A stretch of DNA of 64,000 nt, from NCBI RefSeq assembly GCF_003254585.1, contig NZ_QJGZ01000040.1, forward strand, positions 434,001 to 498,000, given 5' to 3'. Positions 8,601 through 17,249 of this stretch are shown here, piece after piece; within the stretch, counting starts at the first letter, position 1, and each line of letters begins with the position of its first letter. A program made the position numbers and the translations under genes. This DNA comes from Flavobacterium sharifuzzamanii. GTDB lineage: Bacteria > Bacteroidota > Bacteroidia > Flavobacteriales > Flavobacteriaceae. The notes under the pieces are model-generated. The model was not told where the DNA came from, searched no databases, and saw nothing but the letters and a program-made list of their open reading frames with translations.

Positions 8601-8819
8601 TTTGTGACAAAACGGGATAAATGATGGCACAAATGTACATTTTGCTGAGGTTTTCAAAGATTGGATTTCTGGAGGAGAAATTAGCAAATATGTTATTTTT
8701 TGAGCATATCGTTTGTCCTGTGCCCCTTTATTTTGGCAAGACAGATTCCAGAGTTTGGAAAGTAATTATGGAAGTTCGAAGGACATTTAAGTGCAGTAGG
8801 AAACTTAAAATTAAAAATT

Positions 8820-9389
8820 ATGGGTTCAAACATTAGGATTTCCAAAATCTGTCAGTTCTGTAATAGTGAATTTACAGCAAAGACAATTAAAACAAAATTT
8901 TGCTCGTTAACCTGCGGAAGCAAGAATTACAAGAAGAGAAGCAGCGAAAAAAAGAAAGAGGCCAGACGGCAAGAAATGAAATCCATGAATGACGCAGGTA
9001 TCGAGCAGCTGGAAAAACTTGAAATTTTCACTATTGATGAAGCATGTCTTTTTATGGGAGTAAGCAGGAGGACGCTTTATAGGGTAATTTCAAGGAATGA
9101 AATTGCCATTAGTAAAATTGGAGCTAAAACTATTATAAGACGTTCGGACATTGATAGTTTTTTTGAATGGTTGTACGAAAGCAGAAAAAATGAAGAAACT
9201 GTTCAGAAATTTCCAGGAATTGAGCACTGCTATACAATTTCTGAAATACAGAAGACGGTGAATATTTCTCCTGCTGCTTTATACGGCATTTTGCTGAGAG
9301 CAAGGATTGAAAAATACAGTGTAGGCAGGTTTGTTTATGTTTCCAAAAGAGATGTTGATTTATTATTTAACATTCAGAGCCATGAGTAA
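8820..9389 (+). CDS. Zinc-finger/HTH excisionase-like DNA-binding protein
   Basis: A 189-residue DNA-binding protein with an N-terminal zinc-ribbon-like motif (Cys 11, 14, 28, 32), a charged linker (about 35-60) and two helix-turn-helix segments of the MerR/excisionase type (HTH_17): FTIDEACLFMGVSRRTLYRVI near residue 70 and YTISEIQKTVNISPAALYGIL near residue 140. Its stop overlaps the start of the integrase by 8 bases (ATGAGTAA), so the two are translationally coupled. This gene pair is typical of Bacteroidetes mobile elements, where the HTH protein is thought to direct excision or regulate the integrase. The role as excisionase is inference from position and fold. Confidence 0.8.
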   Translation: MGSNIRISKICQFCNSEFTAKTIKTKFCSLTCGSKNYKKRSSEKKKEARRQEMKSMNDAGIEQLEKLEIFTIDEACLFMGVSRRTLYRVISRNEIAISKIGAKTIIRRSDIDSFFEWLYESRKNEETVQKFPGIEHCYTISEIQKTVNISPAALYGILLRARIEKYSVGRFVYVSKRDVDLLFNIQSHE

Positions 9390-10524
9390 AAGTATCGTAA
9401 CACTCAGAAAGAAAGCTATTTCTCAGAGAAGAATGTCTCTCTATTTGGATTTCTATCCTCCCGTGTGGGATTCAAGAACAAACGACTACACCAGACGCGA
9501 GTTTTTGAAACTCTATATATATCAGAAACCGGCAGATCAGTATCAGAAGCTGTCAAATTCTGAAAATCTGCATACGGCTGAACTGATCCGTGCAAGAAGA
9601 CAGAATGAAATCAATAAATCGGAGATCTATTCTCCATTTGAAAAAGAACAGCTGCAGATTCAGGCTCGCGGAAACGAATCATTTCTCCAATACTATAAAA
9701 AGCTAGGAGAGAAAAAAACAGGAAATAATCTATCTATATGGAACTGTGCTATAGCGCACTTTGAAGCATTTTTAAATGGAAATGATCTGCTGTTTAAAGA
9801 TGTTACGGTTACAGTCATTGAAGACTTCAGGGATTATCTTCTCAAAGCAAGAAGCATGAGGAAGAATAATAAACAGATTTCTCGCAATACTGCGCTTTCC
9901 TATTACAATAAAATAAAAACAACTCTAAAAGGGGCGTATAAAGAAGATAAACTAAGAACAGATATAAACGCAAAAATTGGATCCATTAAAGAAATGGAAT
10001 CCCAGCGCAATTTTATGACTATTGAAGAGACCCGAAAACTTTTTTCTACTCCCTGTCCAAATTCCTTAGTGCGTAAAATTTCGATGTTTTCTGTATTGAC
10101 AGGAATACGTTATGTAGATATTGCGAAGCTGCTCTGGTCTGAGGTCCATTACATTGAAAATGATGGCTACTATATCATATTCCGCCAGAAAAAAACTCAA
10201 GGAGCAGAAACAATGCCTATTTCTGATGAAGCTTTTGAACTGCTTGGAAAAAGAAAAGGTGAAAAGGAATTGGTGTTTAAAGGATTAAATAAATGGGATG
10301 TTGACCGGGTACTTCCAGTATGGGTAGCATTATCAGGCATTAATAAGCATATTACCTTTCACTGCTTTAGGCATACTTATGCTACGCTCCAGCTGACTGC
10401 GGGAACAGATATTTTTACCATTTCAAAAATGCTAGGACATAGGAGCGTTAAGACCACGCAGGTTTATGTAAAGGTGATTGACCAGAAAAAAAGGGATGCC
10501 GCAAACAGAATATCATTAGGATAA
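9382..10524 (+). CDS. Tyrosine-type site-specific integrase
   Basis: A 380-residue tyrosine recombinase that would integrate and excise the element. An N-terminal arm-binding region and SAM-like core-binding domain (about 90-200) precede the catalytic domain with all key residues: Arg243 (TGIRYVDIAKL), His327 and Arg330 (HCFRHTYATL), His353 (LGHRSV) and nucleophile Tyr362 (TTQVYVKV). The start at 9382 is chosen because it overlaps the upstream gene in the usual ATGAGTAA fashion and gives MSKSIVTLRKKAIS, a standard opening of this family; the longer reading from 9331 only re-reads the upstream gene. It appears intact. A terminator follows at 10540. Confidence 0.92.
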   Translation: MSKSIVTLRKKAISQRRMSLYLDFYPPVWDSRTNDYTRREFLKLYIYQKPADQYQKLSNSENLHTAELIRARRQNEINKSEIYSPFEKEQLQIQARGNESFLQYYKKLGEKKTGNNLSIWNCAIAHFEAFLNGNDLLFKDVTVTVIEDFRDYLLKARSMRKNNKQISRNTALSYYNKIKTTLKGAYKEDKLRTDINAKIGSIKEMESQRNFMTIEETRKLFSTPCPNSLVRKISMFSVLTGIRYVDIAKLLWSEVHYIENDGYYIIFRQKKTQGAETMPISDEAFELLGKRKGEKELVFKGLNKWDVDRVLPVWVALSGINKHITFHCFRHTYATLQLTAGTDIFTISKMLGHRSVKTTQVYVKVIDQKKRDAANRISLG

Positions 10525-10539
10525 TATTTAGAAATAAAG

Positions 10540-10570
10540 CAAGCCTTATTAATTAGTAAGGCTTGTTTTT
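10540..10570 (+). terminator. Intrinsic terminator after the integrase
   Basis: CAAGCCTTA (10540-10548) and TAAGGCTTG (10557-10565) form a 9-bp stem followed by five T residues. Confidence 0.85.
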
Positions 10571-10643
10571 AAAAATACTGAAAGTTTAAAATTTGTTTTA
10601 CAGTTAAATTAATATGTATTAACTAAAAATTGTTGTTTAAAAT

Positions 10644-10922
10644 TTACAAGTTTTGCAATAAATTATTCCTTCGGGAGAGAGTTTTTTTTTTCTGCCTAAT
10701 TTTAGTAGGATTGTGAATATTTTGATCCAATTGATCATCTTTTACGATTTGATCGCTTTCCGAATCTTTTAAAAAATGCTTCACTCTTGCTTCAGCCAAA
10801 ATTCTTAAAAAAGATAATATTTCCGTAGCTTCTTCTAGGGTTACATTCATCCCTTCGTCAGTTAACATTTTTAATGCTTTTTCAGGTGTAATTTTTCCAC
10901 GCTGATTTTCATTGTATTCCAT
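10644..10922 (-). CDS. Small hypothetical protein next to the integrase
   Basis: A 92-residue charged protein not assigned to a named family. Residues 10-50 (KITPEKALKMLTDEGM and VTLEEATEILSFL) look like a small helical domain, and the C-terminal 40 residues are very rich in Lys, Asp and Gln. Similar short 'TPE-A-K-L--EG--V-LEEA--IL-FL' proteins are often seen beside integrases in Bacteroidetes, so it is probably a real accessory gene of the mobile element. It is transcribed towards the integrase. Function unknown; no catalytic motif is visible. Confidence 0.65.
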   Translation of the reverse strand: MEYNENQRGKITPEKALKMLTDEGMNVTLEEATEILSFLRILAEARVKHFLKDSESDQIVKDDQLDQNIHNPTKIRQKKKTLSRRNNLLQNL

Positions 10923-11352
10923 TTCTTTATCTTTTTACTGTTGTATGTAATGTAAAGATAATCAATTGTTTATGAAGGATGTGTAATGGTTTGGTTTGTA
11001 TAGTAAGGGGACCCTTACTGAACAATTTACAAACCATTTTATGAATGATTTAAAGAAATTGGCTTATTTTTCGATTGATTTGTAAGATAATTATTTTAAG
11101 TTTTTATTACAGAGCGGTTTGTATGTATCGTAAGGGTTAAATGTTAGAATGCGTTAAATAATTCCATGCATTTTTATTTCTACTAAAGAATTTTTTTGAT
11201 GGGAATATGGTTGCATGGCCTGATAAATTATTAGAGATAAAACTAAAATAATATTTTTAGAAAATGCACATCAAAATTTGTTGATGATAGAATTTCAACC
11301 TATCAAAAAATTCAAAAAACAGATTTTATTATTGTTTTGGATCTAATATAAG
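10923..11352. other. Intergenic stretch holding repeat copy A
   Basis: No gene is visible. The stretch contains repeat copy A (10985-11140); the remaining 200 bases are AT-rich and hold no clear signal. Confidence 0.6.
10985..11140. repeat. Dispersed repeat, copy A
   Basis: Bases 11011-11140 match 42639-42770 (copy D) very closely, the first 50 bases being identical, and match 34666-34797 (copy C) less closely. The ends are inverted: ACCCTTAC...ACAAACC at the left and GGTTTGTA...GTAAGGGT at the right. In this copy an extra inverted half (GGTTTGTATAGTAAGGG, 10993-11009) lies to the left, giving a near-palindrome AGTAAGGG-GA-CCCTTACT. The similarity fades after 11155. Confidence 0.8.
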
Positions 11353-12660
11353 CTATTGATTTTTATAATGCTTTAAATTGACAGCGTTAAAAGAATATGA
11401 AATCATTAAATAGCTCCAAAAAGCAAGTTTATTGTCATCTTGTATTTTTGGCAAATATTCCATAGCGTTTGTTGATTTATAAAAAGAAAAGGCGTAATTA
11501 ATTTCCAGTTCTTTGGCAGGAAAGTATTTCACAGAAAGATCACTTTCATATCCAAGAAACTTTGTCATTTTTTGACCCAAATTATTTAGAAGAGGATATT
11601 GAGTATAAAAAAGGTGAAAATCAGAACGAAGAGATAGTTTACTATTTATGGGAATTACAGTAAATAGATAAGGATTTACTAAACCTTTTCCGTTAACGTC
11701 GGTAGGAAAACGGGTAAAGACATTCATATTTCCATTGAACTTCCATGTCACGCCATATAAGACATCAAAATCTCCGGAATTATTAGGTTGTATATTAGGA
11801 CTGCTGCCACTAATTATTTCAGCACCTAAACGCCAAGTAGATTTTAAGAAAGACGATTTAACCTCAGGTTGAAAATAGTAAGATAATAATTTTTGACCTT
11901 TTGAATTATGCCCAAACTGTAAATATGAATTTAAAGTATAATACCATTGTTTTGTTTTAAATTCTATTCTTCCACCTGTTGTTGCACGAGTATACAATTT
12001 CCCTGAAATTGTGTTTTCTAAAAAATCAATAGCATTCAATGAGGTAAATAAAAATCCATGATTGTTATTGTAGCTGAGATTATTTACAAGCAGATACTTA
12101 TATTTATTCGCTGCGACAGGAGAGTAGGCTGGCTCAAATTCAGTACCGTAGTTTCTGGTAAATAAAAAGAAAAAATCATTAGAGAAATATTTTGAGGATT
12201 TCATTATCCGTATTCCTTCATGAGATCTACCTTGTTGTGCCCAGGGTGCATCAGAGAATAATCTGCCATTATCTAATAAAACACTTTGCCTTCCCAATCG
12301 TATATTTAAAGATTTGAACTTAGTCTCAAAATACAATTGATAAAAATTAATACTTCCTACTTTCGAAGCGTTGTTGTTTTCATCCCAAAGATGAATTTCC
12401 TGTAAATCTGATTTTATAAGCCATTTTTCTCTAGCATATAGCATAGAAAATCTGTTTCTCTGGGTGATATAAAAGTAAGGATCAATTGAATCGTTGGGAG
12501 GAAGGTTGTAATTTGAAGTGTATTCGGCTCTTGGTCTTATTTCAATATTCATTAAGAACTGCCGGGAAAAGCTATCCTTCTGTTGTGCAGATAATTGAAG
12601 AATAAATAAAAGAAAGGAAAGTAGTAATAGATTTTTTTTTGCAGGGCTTTTTATAATCAT
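11353..12660 (-). CDS. Alginate-export-type outer-membrane porin
   Basis: A 435-residue predicted outer-membrane beta-barrel with a signal peptide (about residues 1-25, ending LSAQQ). It has the hallmarks of the alginate_exp/AlgE-like porin family: an early RPRAEYTSNY strand, ITQRNRFSMLYAREKW, and RLGRQSVLLDNGRLF followed by HEGIRI. Alternating hydrophobic strands run to the last residues. The substrate is unknown; in Bacteroidetes such porins are often linked to small organic molecules and not to alginate. It is divergent from the TetR gene, and a half-site of the TetR operator (GTATATTT, 12703-12710) lies in its upstream region, so it may be under TetR control. Confidence 0.8.
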   Translation of the reverse strand: MIIKSPAKKNLLLLSFLLFILQLSAQQKDSFSRQFLMNIEIRPRAEYTSNYNLPPNDSIDPYFYITQRNRFSMLYAREKWLIKSDLQEIHLWDENNNASKVGSINFYQLYFETKFKSLNIRLGRQSVLLDNGRLFSDAPWAQQGRSHEGIRIMKSSKYFSNDFFFLFTRNYGTEFEPAYSPVAANKYKYLLVNNLSYNNNHGFLFTSLNAIDFLENTISGKLYTRATTGGRIEFKTKQWYYTLNSYLQFGHNSKGQKLLSYYFQPEVKSSFLKSTWRLGAEIISGSSPNIQPNNSGDFDVLYGVTWKFNGNMNVFTRFPTDVNGKGLVNPYLFTVIPINSKLSLRSDFHLFYTQYPLLNNLGQKMTKFLGYESDLSVKYFPAKELEINYAFSFYKSTNAMEYLPKIQDDNKLAFWSYLMISYSFNAVNLKHYKNQ

Positions 12661-12784
12661 ACTTCTTTTGTCCTATAGATTTAGTGTATAAAAGTAATAA
12701 TAGTATATTTATTTACAATACAATCAGGTAAGTTTGATAAAAATTATTTATTTAAAAAAAAAAACATTTCTATTCCGTATTTCT

Positions 12785-12806
12785 AAATATACTTTTTAGT
12801 ATATTT
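12785..12806. promoter_or_regulatory. TetR operator over its own promoter
   Basis: Arms AAATATAC (12785-12792) and GTATATTT (12799-12806) flank a 6-base centre. The right arm overlaps a TAnnTTTG -7 box (TATATTTG, 12800-12807) placed 18 bases before the tetR start, so binding would block transcription. The same half-sites recur before the SDR gene. Confidence 0.75.
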
Positions 12807-12825
12807 GTTCCCTAATTAATTATTA

Positions 12826-13416
12826 ATGCTTAGTAAGGCCGAAAGAACAAAACAATTTATACTTGAAACTGCGGTACCTCTTTATAATGAAAAAGGTATT
12901 TCGGGAGTTAATATCGATGATATCCTGGAAGCTACAAAACTTACAAAGGGCTGCCTTTATGGTCATTTTGAAAATAAAGAAGATTTATCTGAACAGGTGA
13001 TTGATTTGTCCTTGAAAATGGTTTCAGACAGAATTAGAGCTGCAGTTTATCAGGCAAAAACAATTAAAGGCAAAGTGTTTGCATTTTTGGATTTTTATAA
13101 AGACCCAATTGAAACCTATATTTCCGGTGGTTGCCCGATACTTAATACTGCCGTCGAAGCAGATGATAATTATCCGCTTATAAAAGAAAAAGTTGCCAAA
13201 GTATTTAGAAGTGGTCAGCAGGAATTAGCAGGTTTACTTCAGGAAGGAATTAATATTGGGGAGTTTTCCACTAAACTTGATCCTATTGTCTTTGCTTTTA
13301 AATTAGTCGCATCGGTTGAAGGTGGTATCGTAATGTGCAGAGTTATGGGGACAGCAAAACCAATGCAGGGACTTATCAAAAGCTTAAAGTCTGAATTAGA
13401 ACAATATAAAATATAA
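12826..13416 (+). CDS. TetR-family transcriptional repressor
   Basis: A 196-residue repressor with an N-terminal TetR helix-turn-helix (KAERTKQFILETAVPLYNEK to TKGCLYGHFENKEDL, residues 3-50) and a ligand-binding C-terminal domain containing GGCPILNTAVEADD, a motif of the subgroup that controls nearby oxidoreductases. Palindromic operators lie over its own promoter and again in front of the following SDR/oxidoreductase pair, so it probably represses itself and that operon until an inducer binds. The inducer is unknown; the target enzymes suggest a quinone, carbonyl or other electrophile. Confidence 0.88.
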   Translation: MLSKAERTKQFILETAVPLYNEKGISGVNIDDILEATKLTKGCLYGHFENKEDLSEQVIDLSLKMVSDRIRAAVYQAKTIKGKVFAFLDFYKDPIETYISGGCPILNTAVEADDNYPLIKEKVAKVFRSGQQELAGLLQEGINIGEFSTKLDPIVFAFKLVASVEGGIVMCRVMGTAKPMQGLIKSLKSELEQYKI

Positions 13417-13431
13417 TTTTTTTTTGAGTAA

Positions 13432-13477
13432 AAATATACTAAAAAGTATATCGCGAAATATACTAAAAAGTCTAAAA
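13432..13477. promoter_or_regulatory. Tandem TetR operators before the SDR operon
   Basis: AAATATAC-6-GTATATCG (13432-13453) and AAATATAC-6-GTCTAAAA (13456-13477) repeat the tetR operator with the centre TAAAAA. They are 24 bases apart centre to centre, roughly two helical turns, and lie 40-85 bases before the SDR start. Confidence 0.7.
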
Positions 13478-13516
13478 AGGTGAAGTTTATAAAAATAATT
13501 CTTTAAATAAAGTATA

Positions 13517-14284
13517 ATGGAGATACAAGGCAAAACAATATTAATAACCGGCGGAGCATCCGGCATTGGACTTGAAGCCGCAAAACAGTTCTTGGCTATC
13601 GGTGCTAAAGTAATCGTCACAGGAAGGAGTCGTGCCAAACTTGATGCTGTTAAGAAAGCAAACCCTGCTATCATAACAATTCAAAGTGATGTCGCCAATA
13701 ATGAAGAGGTAAAATTTCTTTTTAACAAAATACAAGAACTGGGCGGTATCGATATTTTGTATAATAATGCGGCCGTACTGGTACCACCGTCAAATTTTGG
13801 TATTGCCAATGACAAACATTCCGAAGGTGCTGCCTACGAAATGGAAGTGAATTATATTGGGGTTATAAGACTTAATAACATGTTTATGGACATGCTGCAA
13901 TCAAGAAAAGAAGCAGCGATAATAAATACGACATCAATATTGAGCCAAGCTCCGTCATTAATTGAAGCTACTTATTCTTCTTCTAAAACTGCATTGGCTT
14001 TTTATACTGTGTCACTTCGAGAACATTTGAAAATTATAGGAAGTAATTTGAAAATATTTGAACTGGTCCCGCCGCTTGTAGCTACAGAAATGACTGTAGA
14101 CCGGAAAGATAAAAAAATATCCGTTGAAGAAATGGTCAGAGGCCTTATCGTCGGGCTTCAAAAAGAACATTATACAATACGTGTGGGCGATGCAAAACTG
14201 TTTAGCCTGATAAACAGGTTTTTCCCAAAAACCGCCTTTAAATTAATTAATCCCAAGAAAAGCCACCAACTTTTAAAAAACTAA
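13517..14284 (+). CDS. Short-chain dehydrogenase/reductase
   Basis: A 255-residue NAD(P)-dependent SDR with the cofactor motif TGGASGIG (residues 11-18), NNAA after strand beta-4, and the catalytic Tyr153-Lys157 pair in YSSSK. The overall form is like DltE/YbbO-type SDRs acting on carbonyl compounds. The gene follows two TetR operators and is one base from the next gene, an MDR oxidoreductase, so the two form an operon. Substrate unknown. NNAA replaces the more frequent NNAG, which is common in this subgroup. Confidence 0.88.
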   Translation: MEIQGKTILITGGASGIGLEAAKQFLAIGAKVIVTGRSRAKLDAVKKANPAIITIQSDVANNEEVKFLFNKIQELGGIDILYNNAAVLVPPSNFGIANDKHSEGAAYEMEVNYIGVIRLNNMFMDMLQSRKEAAIINTTSILSQAPSLIEATYSSSKTALAFYTVSLREHLKIIGSNLKIFELVPPLVATEMTVDRKDKKISVEEMVRGLIVGLQKEHYTIRVGDAKLFSLINRFFPKTAFKLINPKKSHQLLKN

Positions 14285-14285
14285 T

Positions 14286-15293
14286 ATGAAAGCATTTATC
14301 ATAAATAAATATACTAAAGGGGCTCTTCAGCTTGCAGATGTTCCAACTCCTGTTGTAGGTAACAGCGATGTTTTGATTGAGGTCTATTCAGCAGGGGTTA
14401 ATCTTCTGGATTCAAAAATTAAAACTGGAGAATTTAAATTGATTCTTCCCTATAAACTGCCTATGATTCTGGGGCATGATGTATCAGGTATCGTTGCGAA
14501 AGTGGGAAAAAATGTCAAGAAATTTAAAGTTGGGGACAAGGTATATTCCCGTCCTGCAGATTACCATGTAGGAACCTTTGCTGAGTATATCTCTGTAAAT
14601 GAGAAAGATGTGGCAATTAAGCCTAAAAATATTTCAATGAACCAGGCCGCTTCTATTCCATTGGTGGCACTAACGGCATGGCAGGCGCTGGTTGAGCGTG
14701 CAGATTTAAAAAATGGGCAGAAAGTATTCATACAAGCCGGTTCAGGAGGTGTGGGGACAGTAGCTATACAGCTGGCCAAATATCTTGGTGCACTCGTTGC
14801 CACAACTGCCAGTAATAAGAGCTTTGAATTGCTTAAAAACCTTGGTGCTGATGTACTGATCGATTACAAAACACATGATTTTGAACATATACTTAAAGAT
14901 TATGATGCTGTATTAAACAGCCAAGATCAAAAAACACTTGAAAAATCATTAAACATTTTAAAGCCAGGCGGTAAGATCATTTCTATTTCAGGACCGCCGA
15001 CACCTGAATTTGCTAAAGAGATGGTTTTGCCATGGTATGTTAAAATGATTACAATGCTGCTTAGTTTTGGCATAAGAAATAAAGCTCAAAAGAAACATGT
15101 GAACTTTAGTTTCCTATTTATGAGGGCTGAAGGGAGTCAGTTACAGGAAATTACAAAACTTATTGAAGCTGAAATTATTGAGCCAATAGTAGATAAAGTA
15201 TTTGCTTTTGAACAAACAAATGAAGCGCTGGAATATGTAGAAGGCGGCCGTGCAAAAGGTAAAGTTGTAATACAGATAAAGAGTGAGAAATAG
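14286..15293 (+). CDS. NADP-dependent quinone oxidoreductase-like MDR enzyme
   Basis: A 335-residue medium-chain dehydrogenase/reductase of the zinc-free quinone oxidoreductase type. The N-terminal GroES-like domain carries GHDVSGIVAKVG and GDKVYSRP; the Rossmann domain has QAGSGGVGTVAIQLAKYLGA near residue 155 and KPGGKIISISGPP. No structural zinc cysteine set is visible. It starts two bases after the SDR stop. Together the SDR and MDR probably reduce reactive carbonyls or quinones under TetR control. Ends with a hairpin terminator at 15308. Confidence 0.9.
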   Translation: MKAFIINKYTKGALQLADVPTPVVGNSDVLIEVYSAGVNLLDSKIKTGEFKLILPYKLPMILGHDVSGIVAKVGKNVKKFKVGDKVYSRPADYHVGTFAEYISVNEKDVAIKPKNISMNQAASIPLVALTAWQALVERADLKNGQKVFIQAGSGGVGTVAIQLAKYLGALVATTASNKSFELLKNLGADVLIDYKTHDFEHILKDYDAVLNSQDQKTLEKSLNILKPGGKIISISGPPTPEFAKEMVLPWYVKMITMLLSFGIRNKAQKKHVNFSFLFMRAEGSQLQEITKLIEAEIIEPIVDKVFAFEQTNEALEYVEGGRAKGKVVIQIKSEK

Positions 15294-15307
15294 TAAATAC
15301 AGGGAGT

Positions 15308-15334
15308 AAAACCTCATTGATTAATGCAGGTTTT
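15308..15334 (+). terminator. Terminator after the oxidoreductase gene
   Basis: AAAACCT (15308-15314) pairs with AGGTTTT (15328-15334), with a further CATT/AATG pairing inside and one bulged base. The T run is short, so it is of moderate strength. Confidence 0.6.
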
Positions 15335-15370
15335 GCTCTCAGGCTATCATAAGTTTTTTAATCGCTTCGA

Positions 15371-16285
15371 ATGCAGAAAATTAGCAAGAGTCCAAATAAT
15401 ACTACTGAGTATCATCTGAATCAATATCAGCAGAATCTGCCAAGGTTTTCTGTGTACGAAATTGATAATTATTTAAAAAGATATGATAAAAAAAGAAGGA
15501 AAGTTCATGCCGAAAAGCACTATCAGATCATTTGGTTTAAAAAGGGGAATGGAAGATATTTCGTTAATTTCAAAGCATACGATGTTGACCAGAATACTCT
15601 TTTCTTTCTCACTAAAGATGATGTTCATTATTTCGACAGGAATACTAATTACATAGGAATCTTGATTCAGTTCAATGAAGAGTTCCTGATTCAGAATAAC
15701 AAGGATATTGCCTTTTTTTCGAAGCACAGCCTTTTGAATAATCACAAACAGCCTGCTTGTTCACTTACCCGAGATGATGCCTTTATTTTAGAAGAATATT
15801 TAAAGCTGATCAAAAATGAATTGAAAGATAAAAATCAAACCAGTCATGAAGAGCTATTAAGGTCTTACCTCAAAGCATTTCTCATTCAGGTTCAGTACAG
15901 ATGGGAAAAAGCAAATCTACATGACGGGCGCCGGATTTTGCCTGAGGATAAAAAGCAGCAGCAATTAATAAAATTTGTTGATCTGGTAGAGGAAAATTAT
16001 AAAAAAGATCTAAAAGTCTCCCAATACGCAGATCTCATGCAGATCTCATCCAAGACATTATCGGGTCTTACCAGTCAATTGTTAGATAAAAGTCCTTCGG
16101 AAATTATTTGTGAAAGGATTGTAGCAGAAGCAAAAAGAATGCTCCTTGATACTAATTACAATATCAGTAAAATTGGCTATTGTCTGGGTTTTGATGATGA
16201 CTCTTATTTTGTAAAATATTTTAAAAAACATACGAGTGTTTCACCTTTGGATTTCAGGAAGTTCAGCTTAAAAGAAATATCTTAA
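15371..16285 (+). CDS. AraC-family transcriptional regulator
   Basis: A 304-residue regulator with an N-terminal cupin-like sensing domain (HYQIIWFKKGNGRYFVNF, about residues 45-130) and a C-terminal AraC double HTH (about 200-300) ending in the typical IGYCLGFDDDSYFVKYFKK and SPLDFRK. It lies 78 bases after the TetR-controlled operon, behind a terminator, so it is probably its own transcript. The target is not known; candidates are the neighbouring envelope genes or oxidoreductases. The inducer cannot be predicted. Confidence 0.9.
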   Translation: MQKISKSPNNTTEYHLNQYQQNLPRFSVYEIDNYLKRYDKKRRKVHAEKHYQIIWFKKGNGRYFVNFKAYDVDQNTLFFLTKDDVHYFDRNTNYIGILIQFNEEFLIQNNKDIAFFSKHSLLNNHKQPACSLTRDDAFILEEYLKLIKNELKDKNQTSHEELLRSYLKAFLIQVQYRWEKANLHDGRRILPEDKKQQQLIKFVDLVEENYKKDLKVSQYADLMQISSKTLSGLTSQLLDKSPSEIICERIVAEAKRMLLDTNYNISKIGYCLGFDDDSYFVKYFKKHTSVSPLDFRKFSLKEIS

Positions 16286-16319
16286 TAATAAGCATTAACC
16301 ACATCTATTAAAGTGAAGA

Positions 16320-17102
16320 TTAAAATCCACTGCTTCCATCATCGACACTAGTTTTATTACGCTTAAACGGCTTAGCAATATTTGAAAAAAAATCATTAAA
16401 TATAAAATTAAGCTGGAATGCATTAACGAGCTGATCAGCTGTTTCTCTGGGCATTACTTCGCGAGAATACGAAGGTTCAATTTGGATATCATTATTAAGA
16501 GATAATCCCAAACCGACAGTGAAGCGGTTGCGGTCAAAAAAATCAGGACCGCTGACAGCACTTTTGGTTTTAAAAAAGACTTCATCAGATGCAAATGCGT
16601 AAATTGGTATTTTATTTATTTTCAAATAATTTATTGGACAAACAGCTTTTACTTGAAATCGAAACCGCTCAACTGCCTCATAATTTGAATTTTCATTCTC
16701 CAGATGCCTGTCCTCAAATCTGGCCCTTAAATTTACTTTAAAACTTTCTTTTGTAAATAAGCTGTAAGTTGCCTGAAGGGCACTTCTGAATTCCGGAGGT
16801 TTTTCCTGATTCAATTCCGGTACATTTTTATTGTGAAAATAAGCGTAAAATATAGACAGCTTCCATCTTGGTGCAGGATAATAGTGAGCCCAGGCTCTTA
16901 AGTATACCTGTGTAATATTATGAAACATATTTGGATCATCAGGTATACTGCTTGAACTTAGACCAGCATCAATTTCAAGTACCCAGTTTTGGCTCAGGTC
17001 TTTAGTAAATGCATATTCATTCCAAAACTGGCTTAAATTATCAGATTGGCTATAAATGGATGAATAAACTAAAATGAGTGCAACCGAGATTTTCTTTCTC
17101 AT
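16320..17102 (-). CDS. DUF2490 family outer-membrane beta-barrel protein
   Basis: A 260-residue predicted outer-membrane barrel with an N-terminal signal peptide (residues 1-19, ending SIYSQS). The body alternates strands such as NWVLEIDAGLSSSS, YLRAWAHYYP and FKVNLRARFEDRH, and includes FRFQVKAVCPIN and NRFTVGLGL as seen in DUF2490 proteins. Function is unknown; these proteins are structurally similar to small porins or barrel lipases. It converges with the AraC gene and has no operon partner. Confidence 0.75.
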   Translation of the reverse strand: MRKKISVALILVYSSIYSQSDNLSQFWNEYAFTKDLSQNWVLEIDAGLSSSSIPDDPNMFHNITQVYLRAWAHYYPAPRWKLSIFYAYFHNKNVPELNQEKPPEFRSALQATYSLFTKESFKVNLRARFEDRHLENENSNYEAVERFRFQVKAVCPINYLKINKIPIYAFASDEVFFKTKSAVSGPDFFDRNRFTVGLGLSLNNDIQIEPSYSREVMPRETADQLVNAFQLNFIFNDFFSNIAKPFKRNKTSVDDGSSGF

Positions 17103-17216
17103 ATTATTATAATAAAATCATTGCAACCATTTTAAAACCGATCTGTAAAATAGACTGATTGAATAGCTTTTATAGATTATATTTTAAAATATGACGTATT
17201 GGTTGCTATTTGAAGA

Positions 17217-17247
17217 TAAAAAAAGAGGCTCCCCAAAGCCTCTTTTA
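17217..17247 (-). terminator. Terminator of the small secreted protein gene
   Basis: AAAGAGGCT (17222-17230) pairs with AGCCTCTTT (17237-17245) around a 6-base loop. An A run at 17217-17221 gives the U tract on the minus strand, just after the stop codon at 17250. Confidence 0.85.
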
Positions 17248-17249
17248 AA

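Larger units (their letters stand above)
8443..8819. other. Intergenic stretch between mnmE and the integrase genes: probable element left end
   Basis: No convincing gene lies here. The stretch holds the mnmE terminator (8475-8519), a direct-repeat motif (8563-8580) and a perfect 12-bp-arm palindrome (8572-8600) upstream of the excisionase-like gene. A short reading frame at 8621-8836 has no recognisable features. This is where the left boundary (attL) of the integrated DNA should lie. Confidence 0.6.

Noticed and set aside
8621-8836. 71-residue reading frame between mnmE and the HTH gene
   Set aside because: No family, odd composition, overlaps the start of the real HTH gene and lies over probable regulatory and attachment sequence.
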